From: DAOTZS01 sp034434335
Lineage (GTDB): Bacteria > Chloroflexota > Anaerolineae > CG2-30-64-16
DNA: 13,608 nt
Assembly (NCBI GenBank): GCA_034434335.1
Contig: DAOTZS010000007.1
Location: 1-13,608 of the forward strand
Direction of reading: 5' to 3'
Shown here: piece by piece, positions 1 through 5,951 of the stretch
Layout: every line of letters starts with the position of its first letter
Position numbering within the stretch: the first letter of the stretch is position 1
Program-made: the position numbers and the translations under genes
Notes under the pieces: generated by a model
What the model was told of the DNA's origin: nothing
Seen by the model: the letters and a program-made list of their open reading frames with translations, nothing else
Databases searched by the model: none

Positions 1-2
1 GC

Positions 3-59
3 AACGATGGCCGGCTGTTGGGGCTGGGCCGGCTGGTGCGGCAGGCAGCCGCGCGGTGA
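3..59 (+). CDS. C-terminal tail of an unidentified upstream gene (partial)
   Basis: The frame starting at base 3 reads NDGRLLGLGRLVRQAAARR and then stops at TGA 57-59. Sixteen of its 18 sense codons end in G or C, as in the strong genes of this window, whereas the other two forward frames look like read-through of the following repeat region. This suggests the end of a real gene whose body lies before the window. I do not recognise the family; the tail does not resemble the usual end of a TadA/CpaF ATPase, although such a gene often precedes tadB. A hairpin at 84-100 (GGGCTG, loop AAATC, CAGCCC) follows 24 bases after the stop but has no T-run. Confidence 0.4.
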   Translation, partial: NDGRLLGLGRLVRQAAAR

Positions 60-134
60 GTTGCGCCTGGGCGTGGAACGTGCGGGCTGAAATCCAGCCC
101 TGGCAGGGGGCGGTTTGGCGCCCGGCACGTAGGT

Positions 135-197
135 GCACAGCGTCGCTGTGCCCCATTAGCACTATTGGGGCACAGCGTCGCTGTGCCCCAATAGTGC
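135..197. repeat. Duplicated GCACAGCG palindromes, one extended to 19-bp arms
   Basis: The 17-bp palindrome GCACAGCGTCGCTGTGC occurs at 135-151 and again at 170-186. The second copy is the centre of a larger perfect palindrome with arms 159-177 and 179-197 around a single T at 178. The segment starting at 149 (GTGCCCCATTAGCA) recurs at 195, so the unit is partly tandemly duplicated with a 46-bp offset. It is non-coding and REP-like. Confidence 0.8.
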
Positions 198-234
198 CCC
201 ATTAGCATCAAGATAACGGTCAAAGCGTATGGGG

Positions 235-480
235 CGACCACCGGTAGGGGCAGGGCTTGTCCCTGCCCTATGGGGCGCCCCTACCGCTGGGGCGACCACC
301 AGGGTCGCCCCTACCCCAATAGGCATCAATTTATGGGGCGGGCGATCGGAAATCGCACCGGGGTAGCATTGCCTTCGGCTACCCGGGTACGGGCGCAGCG
401 GTAGGGGCGACCACGAGGGTCGCCCCTACAAGTCCCTGCCCTATGGGTCGCCCCTACCGCCCGGATGTGAACGTCCGGGC
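235..480. repeat. Cluster of REP-like hairpins (GGGGCGACC type)
   Basis: Hairpins of one family stand in a row. 289-311 has GGGGCGACC, a 5-nt loop, then GGTCGCCCC. 401-429 has GTAGGGGCGACC, a 5-nt loop, then GGTCGCCCCTAC, a perfect 12-bp stem. Near 246-269 GGGCAGGG pairs with CCCTGCCC. At 459-480 GCCCGGA pairs with TCCGGGC. The same hairpin family, with a similar loop size, returns at 13272-13364 after the last gene. None is followed by a T-run, so I read them as interspersed palindromic repeats, not intrinsic terminators. Confidence 0.75.
336..394 (+). repeat. Left copy of a ~60-bp flanking inverted repeat
   Basis: This segment matches the reverse complement of 13407-13474. By hand alignment 57 of 59 aligned bases are identical, with gaps of 1, 7 and 1 base in this copy. 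The 7-base gap removes part of one arm of a hairpin that is intact in the right copy (13417-13449). The two copies lie on either side of all complete genes in the window and point in opposite directions. Confidence 0.75.
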
Positions 481-551
481 CTTCTGGCGAAAAACCTACC
501 CTTGTGGGGGCCAGGGGGTGGGGGGTACAGCGTAGTGCAACTGCGTAAATG

Positions 552-575
552 AGCCCGACAGCTTACCGTCGGGCT
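552..575 (+). other. Hairpin 54 bases upstream of tadB
   Basis: AGCCCGAC (552-559) pairs perfectly with GTCGGGCT (568-575) around an 8-nt loop. It could be the tail of the repeat cluster, an RNA-stabilising 5' leader structure, or a weak attenuator. There is no T-run after it, so a simple intrinsic terminator is unlikely. Confidence 0.4.
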
Positions 576-612
576 GATCTTGCGACCCTGGTTGGACGCC
601 GAGCAGCTATAC

Positions 613-618
613 GAGGAG
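613..618 (+). promoter_or_regulatory. Shine-Dalgarno site supporting the TTG start of tadB
   Basis: GAGGAG lies 10 bases before TTG at 629. No ATG or GTG in this frame gives a full-length N-terminal membrane segment, so this site decides the start. Confidence 0.6.
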
Positions 619-628
619 AAGAAGACCC

Positions 629-1579
629 TTGACCGGTACCTTACCGCTGATCGTTGCCATAGCTATCTACCTGGCCGTGCTGGCCGTCTTCATTGGGCTC
701 TATCGCTTCATGAAGCCGGCCGGCGAGGTGGAGGACCGCCTGCGCGAGATGGCCGGGGTTGCTCCCCCGAAGCAGCCCAGGCAGCCTTTGCGCGCCCGGC
801 TCGCCAACCTGGTGAAGGGGACGCGGCTGGAGGAGCGGCTGGGCCGGCAGTTCGCCCTGGAACTGACCCGCGGGGACCTGCCGCTGACGGTCAGCGAATA
901 TGTGTTGCTGCGCCTGGGGGCCGGCCTGGCCGGTTTCCTGGTCGGCAGCCTGCTGATGCGCAATCTCTTGCTGGCGGTCCTGCTCACCCTGCTGGGGCTC
1001 CAGCTTCCGGTGATCTATGTGCAGCGCCGGCGCAGCCAGCGCCAGCGCCTTTTCCAGAACCAGCTTGTGGACGTGCTCTCCATGCTGGTCAGTGGCCTGC
1101 GGGCCGGTGTGGGCCTGGTGCAGGCCATGGACATGGTGCGCCGGGAGATGCCGCCCCCGGCCGGCCAGGAATTCGGCCGCGTGGTGCGCGAGATCAGCCT
1201 GGGAGCATCACAAGAGGAGGCGCTTGACCGTCTCCTCGAGCGCATGCCCGGGGACGACCTCTCCATGATCATCACGGTGATCAAGATCCAGTCTGAGGTG
1301 GGGGGCAACCTGGCCGATGTGTTGGACCAGGTTATCGAGACGATCCGGGAACGGGTGCGCATCGCCCAGGAGATCCGCACCCTGACGGCCCAGCAGCGCC
1401 TGACCGGCTACATCCTGGCCGGCCTGCCGTTCCTGGTCGGCGCGGCGATCATGATGATCAACCCGGACTTCATGCGGCCCCTCTTCACGCCGCAGTGGAT
1501 CTGGCTGCCGGGCATGGCGCTGGTCATGATCCTGGTGGGGTTTGTGGTGATCAGACGGATTGTGGATATCAAGGTGTGA
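629..1579 (+). CDS. tadB: Tad pilus inner-membrane platform protein TadB (T2SSF family)
   Basis: A type II secretion F-domain protein of 316 residues, the usual TadB size. It forms the polytopic inner-membrane base of the Tad (type IVc) pilus, where with TadC it couples the TadA ATPase to pilin assembly. An N-terminal membrane helix (about 5-27) is followed by a basic cytoplasmic stretch, a hydrophobic pair (about 91-130), the T2SSF domain (about 143-275; the segment with LVSGLRAGVGLVQAM at 153-167 and QSEVGGNLADVLDQV at 221-235 is typical) and a C-terminal helix (about 291-309). Start is TTG with an upstream GAGGAG. tadC begins one base after its stop, so the two are surely co-transcribed. 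TadB rather than TadC is chosen from gene order and the extra N-terminal helix. The family assignment is firm. Confidence 0.93.
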   Translation: MTGTLPLIVAIAIYLAVLAVFIGLYRFMKPAGEVEDRLREMAGVAPPKQPRQPLRARLANLVKGTRLEERLGRQFALELTRGDLPLTVSEYVLLRLGAGLAGFLVGSLLMRNLLLAVLLTLLGLQLPVIYVQRRRSQRQRLFQNQLVDVLSMLVSGLRAGVGLVQAMDMVRREMPPPAGQEFGRVVREISLGASQEEALDRLLERMPGDDLSMIITVIKIQSEVGGNLADVLDQVIETIRERVRIAQEIRTLTAQQRLTGYILAGLPFLVGAAIMMINPDFMRPLFTPQWIWLPGMALVMILVGFVVIRRIVDIKV

Positions 1580-1580
1580 T

Positions 1581-2543
1581 ATGGGTGCCATCTTCTCGCC
1601 TGTGACAGTAGCCCTGTTGGTTGGCGCCGCGGTCTTTGCGCTGGTGATGAGCCTGCGGCCCAAGAGGCTGCCGCGCGCGGTTGAGGGGCGGCTGGAAGCC
1701 TTCCTGACGCGCGAAGTAGTGTATCCGGAGCTGCCAGCGGCTGAGGTGGGGGAGGTCCGGGGCTCTTTCCTGGAACGGATTGTGGTGCCCGCGATCCGTC
1801 GCGGCATCAACGCGTTGGGGCGCATTGCCCCCAGCACCCAGGCCGAAGAGGTCCGGCGGAAACTGATGGTCGCCGGCCGGCCGGGCAACCTGAGCCCGGC
1901 CGACTTCATGGGGATCCAGCTCCTGCTGGCTATTGCCGGCCTGGCCCTGGGATACCTTTACGGCCGTGGCCTGGGTGCCAACCCGCGCATGTTACTCCTC
2001 GGGCCGCTGGCGGGGGCGGCACTCGGCTACATGCTGCCCAACTTCTGGCTCAGCTCGCGCATGCGCCGGCGCCAGGAGGCGATCCAGCGCGCCCTGCCCG
2101 ACGCGCTGGACATGCTCACCATATGCGTGGAGGCGGGGCTGGCCTTCGAGTCGGCCCTCAAGCGGGTCAGCGAACAGTGGCAGGGGCCGTTGAGCGATGA
2201 GTTTGCCCGCCTGGTGAACGAGATGCGCCTGGGGGTGCCGCGCGATCAGGCGCTGCGCCGCTTCTCCGACCGCTGCGGCACGCCCGACGTGTCCTCCTTC
2301 GTGGCTGTGCTGGTCCAGGCCGACCGCATGGGCACCAGCATCGGGCAGGTGCTGCACAGCCAGGCCGCCCAGATGCGCACCCTGCGCCGCCAGCGCGCCG
2401 AGGAGAAGGCCAACAAGGCGCCCATCAAGGTGTTGGTGGCGATGTTGCTCTTCATCTTCCCGGCCCTGTTCGTGGTGATCCTGGGCCCGGCCGTGCCCAG
2501 GATAGTGGAGACCTTCAGCAACGTAACGTTGGGTGGCAGGTGA
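1581..2543 (+). CDS. tadC: Tad pilus inner-membrane platform protein TadC (T2SSF family)
   Basis: Second T2SSF-domain protein (320 residues), partner of TadB in the pilus platform. I start at ATG 1581, one base after the tadB stop and preceded by AAGGTG; a TTG at 1560 would only add seven residues inside tadB. N-terminal membrane helix at about 7-24; hydrophobic pair at about 110-157; T2SSF domain at about 170-300, including LPDALDMLTICVEAGLAFES (172-191) and the GTSIGQVL segment (251-258). The C-terminal EEKANKAPIKV followed by a hydrophobic helix (274-302) is characteristic of TadC. Its stop overlaps the start of the next gene, indicating translational coupling to the TPR/propeller protein. 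Confidence 0.92.
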   Translation: MGAIFSPVTVALLVGAAVFALVMSLRPKRLPRAVEGRLEAFLTREVVYPELPAAEVGEVRGSFLERIVVPAIRRGINALGRIAPSTQAEEVRRKLMVAGRPGNLSPADFMGIQLLLAIAGLALGYLYGRGLGANPRMLLLGPLAGAALGYMLPNFWLSSRMRRRQEAIQRALPDALDMLTICVEAGLAFESALKRVSEQWQGPLSDEFARLVNEMRLGVPRDQALRRFSDRCGTPDVSSFVAVLVQADRMGTSIGQVLHSQAAQMRTLRRQRAEEKANKAPIKVLVAMLLFIFPALFVVILGPAVPRIVETFSNVTLGGR

Positions 2544-4462
2544 TGGAGATGTTTTCCGAAGCGGATGAGCTGAAAGGGTGGCGCTCCAGCCCTCTGCATG
2601 AGGAGGCTTTGGGGCACATCCAGCGCGCCGAGTGGCGGGAAGCCCTGGCGGCCTTGAACAGGTTGGCTGCGGATTTTCCGCATGAGCCAGAGTTGCAGTC
2701 CCTCATCGCCGAGGTCCAGTTGCGCCTGGACGCAGAGAAGGGGCGGCCCGTGCGGATGTTGTCAAGGGGTGCGGGCCGGTCCTGGCGGCCAAGCCGGCGC
2801 ACCACTTTTACCATACTGCTGGTGACCGTGTTGCTGATGCTGGCCTCGGTGGCCTATATCCTCTACCAGGGGTACATCTTGCCATCGCTGGCCGAGCTGC
2901 GGGCCCAGCAACAGCAGGCTGAGTTAGCTCAACAGGCGGCTAAAAAGCTGGCAGCCGGGGATTACGATGGGGCTTTGGCGGTTTATGAGGAGCTGGCCCG
3001 CCTCAACCCCCAACACGAGGCGGTGCTCAACGATATGCAGCACGCCAGACAGGCCAAGGAGCTGGACGAGGCCTATCGCAAGGCCCAGGAACAACTGGCC
3101 GCTGGCGACCTGGCTGCCGCGCAGGCTACCCTGGTCGGCATCCAGGAGATAGATCCCAGATACCGGGATGTGAGCACGTTGCTGAGCAGGATCGAGCGCC
3201 AGCAGAGGCTGATGGCCGTATTGCGCCAGGCCAATGAGGCGCGGGCCGCCGGCGACCTGGAGGCAGTTGTGCTGCATCTGGAAGAGGCGCGCAGCCTGGC
3301 GCCCATCGCCTCTCCAGGCACGGACCCCGCCTTCCCAGGTGGGGCAGTCCCGGACCGGGCGCAGATCGAAAGCCAGCTCTACCAGGCCTACCTGGCCCTG
3401 GCCGACGACCTGGTGGCGCGCTCGGCCGGACGAGTGGATATGCTGCGGCGTGCTGATGAAGTGTATAGCAAAGCCCTCTCGTTGCGCCCCAAGGCCCCTG
3501 AGGCCGCAGACGCGCGCGAGTGGGTGCGCCTTTACCTGGACGGCTACGCGGCCTTCACGGCCGGGCAATGGGACCTGGCCATCGCCCAACTGGCCCTGCT
3601 CTACAGGGCTCGCCCCGATTATCTCGACGGCCGGGCCGCGCAGCTCCTCTACGATGCCTATATGCGCAGCGCCGAGGCCCAGCTCCAGGCCGACGCGGTG
3701 GGACTGGCGTGGGAGCGCTATTATCAGGCCAGCCTGTTGCAGGGGGTTGACACGTCGGCTGCCCAGGCTTTGGCTGCCAGCCTGGCTTTGCAGCTCACGC
3801 CCACGCCTACGCCGACGCCTACCCTGACGCCAACACCTGTGCCTACGCCAACGCCTGAGCCGACAGCCACTCCTACGCCGGTATACGTGCCACTGAGCCG
3901 CTACAAGGGCAAGATCGTTTACTGGAGCAACCGCTCGGGGAGCGCGGAACTATGGATCATGGACCCCGACGGCAGCCACCCCTTCCGCATCTGGCACCAG
4001 GACAAGGCCAGGGAGGAATACCAGAAGCTGCAGGAGGCCGAACGGCGTTCGCCCGATGGCCAGAGCTTCGTCTACGTGGCCACGCCCAGGGGCGAGGACT
4101 TCCCGCAGATCTTCATCATGTACCCTGACGGCAAGTCCTTCAAGGTCACCGACTGGCACGGCGTCAACTACGACCCGGTCTGGTCACCCGCGGGGCACTG
4201 GATCGCCTTCGTCTCGAACGAGCCCGGCAACGATGAGATCTTCCTCATCGGCGCGGACGGCGAGCACCCCAAACGGCTGACCTGGAACTGGTGGGAGTGG
4301 GACAAACACCCGTCGTGGTCGCCTGATGGTGGCCGGCTGGTGTTCTACTCCAACCGCATCACCGGCCGTCGCCAGATCTGGCTGATGAACAACGACGGCA
4401 GTGATCCGGTCAACCTGAGCAACAACGAGTTCGAGGAGTGGGATCCGATTTGGATCAAGTAA
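2543..4462 (+). CDS. Membrane TPR protein with C-terminal PD40/TolB-like propeller
   Basis: No named family fits the full length of 639 residues. A cytoplasmic TPR-like segment (about 20-63) is followed by one membrane helix (about 88-110) after a basic stretch, then outside the membrane several TPR-like helical repeats (about 125-410), a Pro-Thr linker (about 418-446) and a short beta-propeller (about 455-639). The propeller has PD40/WD40-like blades marked by SPDG or SPAG and DPDG/YPDG/GADG/NNDG turns. Only about four blades are present, fewer than the six or seven of a closed TolB-type propeller. Start options are GTG 2540, ATG 2543 (overlaps the tadC stop by one base) and ATG 2549 (best spaced from GGCAGG); 2543 is chosen for coupling. 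Its place between tadC and the tadE genes suggests a role in pilus assembly, envelope anchoring or sensing, which is inference. Confidence 0.85.
   Translation: MEMFSEADELKGWRSSPLHEEALGHIQRAEWREALAALNRLAADFPHEPELQSLIAEVQLRLDAEKGRPVRMLSRGAGRSWRPSRRTTFTILLVTVLLMLASVAYILYQGYILPSLAELRAQQQQAELAQQAAKKLAAGDYDGALAVYEELARLNPQHEAVLNDMQHARQAKELDEAYRKAQEQLAAGDLAAAQATLVGIQEIDPRYRDVSTLLSRIERQQRLMAVLRQANEARAAGDLEAVVLHLEEARSLAPIASPGTDPAFPGGAVPDRAQIESQLYQAYLALADDLVARSAGRVDMLRRADEVYSKALSLRPKAPEAADAREWVRLYLDGYAAFTAGQWDLAIAQLALLYRARPDYLDGRAAQLLYDAYMRSAEAQLQADAVGLAWERYYQASLLQGVDTSAAQALAASLALQLTPTPTPTPTLTPTPVPTPTPEPTATPTPVYVPLSRYKGKIVYWSNRSGSAELWIMDPDGSHPFRIWHQDKAREEYQKLQEAERRSPDGQSFVYVATPRGEDFPQIFIMYPDGKSFKVTDWHGVNYDPVWSPAGHWIAFVSNEPGNDEIFLIGADGEHPKRLTWNWWEWDKHPSWSPDGGRLVFYSNRITGRRQIWLMNNDGSDPVNLSNNEFEEWDPIWIK
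3797..3880 (+). repeat. Pro-Thr linker encoded by ACGCCT-like hexamers
   Basis: About 28 residues of alternating Pro and Thr (with a few Leu, Val, Glu, Ala) are encoded by near-tandem six-base units such as ACGCCT, ACGCCG and ACGCCA. This low-complexity linker separates the extracytoplasmic TPR region from the propeller. Such Pro-Thr linkers are common in surface proteins of Anaerolineae-type Chloroflexota. Slippage in the repeat could change linker length between strains. Confidence 0.85.
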
Positions 4463-4487
4463 GGCTTGTAATTCGTAAAAAGTAAAG

Positions 4488-4886
4488 ATGCTGAGAACGG
4501 TGCGTTCGGAAAATGGTCAGAGCATGGTTGAGGCGGCCCTGGTCTTCACCCTCCTGGTGGTGATCGTCCTGGGGCTGATCGACTTTGCCTACATTTTCCA
4601 GGCCTATATTGGCGTGGTGAACGCGGCGGGCGTGGGTGCCACCTACGCTGCGACGAGCCTGGCCGCGGCCACCAACCCCAATGCCATCGCTGCTGCCGCG
4701 CTGGCCGAGACCGACTCGTGGCACTGCACGAACCGGTGGGTGACCTCCACCCTGACGACGGATGCCTATAACTATCCGATGATCAGGGTGACTGTTTCCT
4801 GCCAGGTGGCCGACCTGATCACCATCCCAGACGCGCTGGATCACATCGTGGTGTCCAGCACGGCCATACGGAGGGTGAAACAATGA
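4488..4886 (+). CDS. TadE-like minor pseudopilin
   Basis: A 132-residue TadE-like protein. The first 10 residues are a short polar leader ending in Gly10; then QSMVEAALVFTLLVVIVLGL (11-30) gives the hydrophobic pseudopilin helix with Glu at +5, matching the prepilin cleavage pattern used by TadV/CpaA-type peptidases. The rest (about 40-132) would lie outside the membrane and has two cysteines (80 and 105) that could form a disulfide. TadE-type pseudopilins are needed for Tad pilus assembly and are not the major fibre subunit. ATG 4488 is not preceded by a clear Shine-Dalgarno site; the leader is A-rich. It follows the TPR gene by 25 bases and overlaps the next gene by 4 bases (ATGA), so they are coupled. 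Confidence 0.87.
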   Translation: MLRTVRSENGQSMVEAALVFTLLVVIVLGLIDFAYIFQAYIGVVNAAGVGATYAATSLAAATNPNAIAAAALAETDSWHCTNRWVTSTLTTDAYNYPMIRVTVSCQVADLITIPDALDHIVVSSTAIRRVKQ

Positions 4887-5452
4887 TGCGGGGTGCAGCA
4901 CGGCCTGCTCATCTGGGCAGGGGGGCAGGCCCCCCTATTGCGGGGGGCAGGCCCCCATTGCGGGGGGCAAGCCTCCCATCACGGGGGGCAGGGGCACAGA
5001 GGAGGGGAACGGCCAGCGCGCGCTCCCGCACCCTGGCCCCGCGGCTCTGGCGCTCAGAGGGTGGCCAGGCGATGGTGGAGTACGCGCTAACGGCCATCTT
5101 GTTCTTCACGCTGCTGATCTTCGTGATGGATGGTGGCCGCATCCTGTGGCACTATGTGTCGGTGGCTGAGGCAGCACGGGTGGGCGCGCGGTATGGCATC
5201 ACCCACGGCGCGGGGTCGCTGGCGCCGGTGGGGCCGGGCAACTACGAGGCGTTGCGCCAGGTCGTGCTCGACCAGGTGGCAGGTCTCGACCCGGCCAACC
5301 TGACCGTCACGGCCACCTGGAGCCCCGACAACCGCGCCGGCAGCACCATCACGGTGGAGGTGGCCTACACCACCCAGCCGTTGACTGGCCTCTTCTGGCG
5401 AGGCCAGACAATTACCCTGCGCGCCCGCTCGCGGATGATTATCCAGAACTGA
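4883..5452 (+). CDS. TadE-like minor pseudopilin with repeat-expanded leader
   Basis: A 189-residue TadE-like protein. The pseudopilin signature GQAMVEYALTAILFFTLLIF occupies 61-80, with Gly61 before the predicted cleavage site and Glu66 at +5. The mature part (about 62-189) is of normal size and ends in beta-rich sequence. The oddity is the leader: about 61 residues, rich in Gly, Arg, Pro and Ala, versus about 10 in the neighbouring paralog. Residues 13-38 are encoded by 3.6 copies of a G-rich 20-21-bp repeat. No ATG or GTG lies between the start and the signature; only one TTG (about 4958) inside the repeat does. ATG 4883 overlaps the previous stop and follows GAGGGTG, so the start is well supported. 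The leader is probably cytoplasmic and removed, which would explain how the expansion is tolerated. Confidence 0.86.
   Translation: MMRGAARPAHLGRGAGPPIAGGRPPLRGASLPSRGAGAQRRGTASARSRTLAPRLWRSEGGQAMVEYALTAILFFTLLIFVMDGGRILWHYVSVAEAARVGARYGITHGAGSLAPVGPGNYEALRQVVLDQVAGLDPANLTVTATWSPDNRAGSTITVEVAYTTQPLTGLFWRGQTITLRARSRMIIQN
4920..4994 (+). repeat. G-rich 20-21-bp tandem repeat inside a pseudopilin leader
   Basis: Units at 4920-4940, 4941-4960, 4961-4981 and a partial one at 4982-4994 share the core GGGGGGCAGGCCCCC or close variants. The unit sizes 21, 20 and 21 are not multiples of three one by one, so the encoded peptide does not repeat cleanly although the frame stays open. The core resembles the GGGCAGGC/GCCTGCCC hairpins seen at 13298-13318 and near 246-269, suggesting the same repeat family invaded a coding leader. 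Confidence 0.8.
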
Positions 5453-5555
5453 GGGTGTGCACAGCCTTTTGCAACTTGAAAAGCTATTCCGGTAATCCGT
5501 TGCTTCGCCTCCGGGGCAGGGCCTACCAGGCCGTGGCCCTCACCCCACCCTCTGC

Positions 5556-5701
5556 CCCCTCCCCTCTCCCGTTCGCCTTCGGCGGCGGGAGAGGGGAGGG
5601 GATGCAAAAAGGGTTTTGTGGCAGCGGCCTTCGGCCGCTGCCACAAAACCCCTCTTCAATCCCCCCTCTCTCCCCTGGCCGTAGGCCAAGGGAGAGAGGG
5701 G
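5556..5701. repeat. Three tandem strong hairpins inside the outer element
   Basis: Hairpin A: arms 5556-5571 and 5586-5601, 16 perfect pairs. Hairpin B: arms 5611-5629 and 5633-5651, 19 perfect pairs with loop TTC. Hairpin C: arms 5663-5680 and 5684-5701, 17 of 18 pairs with loop GTA. Further out, the GGCCCTCACCCC region near 5535 is a partial inverted copy of the GGGTGAGGGGGC region near 5709, so the body is symmetric overall. The hairpins could block or slow read-through from the upstream tad genes, though none has a T-run. Confidence 0.85.
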
Positions 5702-5761
5702 CAAAGGGGGGTGAGGGGGCAAAACACCTGTTCGGCCATTGCCGGAATAGCTTGTTAAGCC

Positions 5762-5905
5762 GTAACTACCTACCCTGATCGGTTTGCAGATAACGTAGCG
5801 CAGGCTGTTAGCCTGCATGCAGGCCTGACGGCCTGCGCTACAGGGGCGTGCCTTCGCTGTGTCTTTTATGGCGCTTGCCCAGAGGCCCCTTGGTTAGGTA
5901 GTTAC
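5762..5905. mobile_element. 144-bp MITE-like element with 14-bp ends and 8-bp target duplication
   Basis: The left end GTAACTACCTACCC (5762-5775) and right end GGTTAGGTAGTTAC (5892-5905) are inverted copies matching at 13 of 14 bases. Immediately outside, GTTAAGCC occurs at 5754-5761 and 5906-5913: a perfect 8-bp direct repeat that reads as a target site duplication. The inside is non-coding and carries a hairpin (5795-5841). Ends beginning GTAA with 8-bp duplications are, from what I recall of the family, a feature of IS66-type insertion sequences; mobilisation by such a transposase is inference. No transposase is in the window. Confidence 0.8.
5795..5841. repeat. Hairpin inside the inner element
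   Basis: GTAGCGCAGGC (5795-5805) pairs perfectly with GCCTGCGCTAC (5831-5841). The 25-nt loop holds a second palindrome, GCCTGCATGCAGGC (5811-5824). It resembles interspersed palindromic repeats of the GTAGCGCAGGC type and forms most of the body of the 144-bp element. Confidence 0.8.
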
Positions 5906-5918
5906 GTTAAGCCACAAT
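5890..5918 (+). promoter_or_regulatory. Weak candidate promoter at the element junction
   Basis: TTGGTT (5890-5895) and CACAAT (5913-5918) are spaced by 17 bases and match 3 of 6 and 4 of 6 positions of the sigma-70-type consensus. If real, this promoter was created by the insertions and would drive the tadG pair after they were cut off from the upstream operon. The match is poor and could be chance. Confidence 0.2.
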
Positions 5919-5937
5919 AGGCTGTGCTACGGATGTT

Positions 5938-5945
5938 GGAGGTGA
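5938..5945 (+). promoter_or_regulatory. Strong Shine-Dalgarno site of the first tadG-like gene
   Basis: GGAGGTGA lies 6 bases before ATG 5952, one of the best ribosome binding sites in the window. It survives just outside the right end of the outer element. Confidence 0.8.
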
Positions 5946-5951
5946 TGACAG

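Larger units (their letters stand above)
60..628. other. Gene-free region rich in palindromic repeats
   Basis: No frame in this 569-base stretch looks coding; the ORF that can be drawn from 580 is an out-of-frame shadow over tadB. It is filled with GC-rich hairpins of a few recurring types: GCACAGCG/CGCTGTGC palindromes (135-197), GGGGCGACC/GGTCGCCCC hairpins (289-311, 401-429), a GGGCAGGG/CCCTGCCC hairpin near 246-269, a GCCCGGA/TCCGGGC hairpin (459-480) and one copy of a ~60-bp repeat (336-394) found again inverted near the right end of the window. The tad promoter must lie here or further upstream, but I cannot point to convincing -35/-10 boxes. Confidence 0.75.
5459..5927. mobile_element. 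MITE-like element with 38-bp inverted ends, interrupted by a second element
   Basis: The left end, 5459-5496, begins GCACAGCCT and contains AAGCTATTCCGGTAAT. The right end is split: 5738-5761 and 5914-5927. After removing 5762-5905 and one copy of GTTAAGCC, the rejoined right end is the reverse complement of the left end over 38 ungapped bases with 31 identities by hand count. The restored element is 317 bp, contains no plausible gene, and holds three strong hairpins. It starts 6 bases after the stop of the second tadE and ends 24 bases before the first tadG start. I see no target duplication at its outer ends, so it may be old, or its ends may be slightly misplaced. Confidence 0.7.

Noticed and set aside
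3..59. Naming the left-edge tail as the TadA/CpaF ATPase
   Set aside because: Only 18 residues are visible and they do not resemble the usual end of that family; position alone is not enough.
235..480. CRISPR-like reading of the repeated hairpins
   Set aside because: Unit spacing is irregular, the repeats are hairpins of several types, there are no uniform spacers and no cas genes.
580..1227. 215-residue + strand frame overlapping tadB
   Set aside because: Out-of-frame shadow: very rich in Ala, Gly, Pro and Arg, covers most of tadB, and tadB has a clear family match.
4463..4487. Promoter or ribosome binding site before the first tadE
   Set aside because: The 25-base gap is A-rich but holds no clear Shine-Dalgarno or promoter boxes.
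5455..5778. Short + and - frames inside the intergenic elements
   Set aside because: They are translations of hairpin arms, with no ribosome binding site and no protein-like composition.
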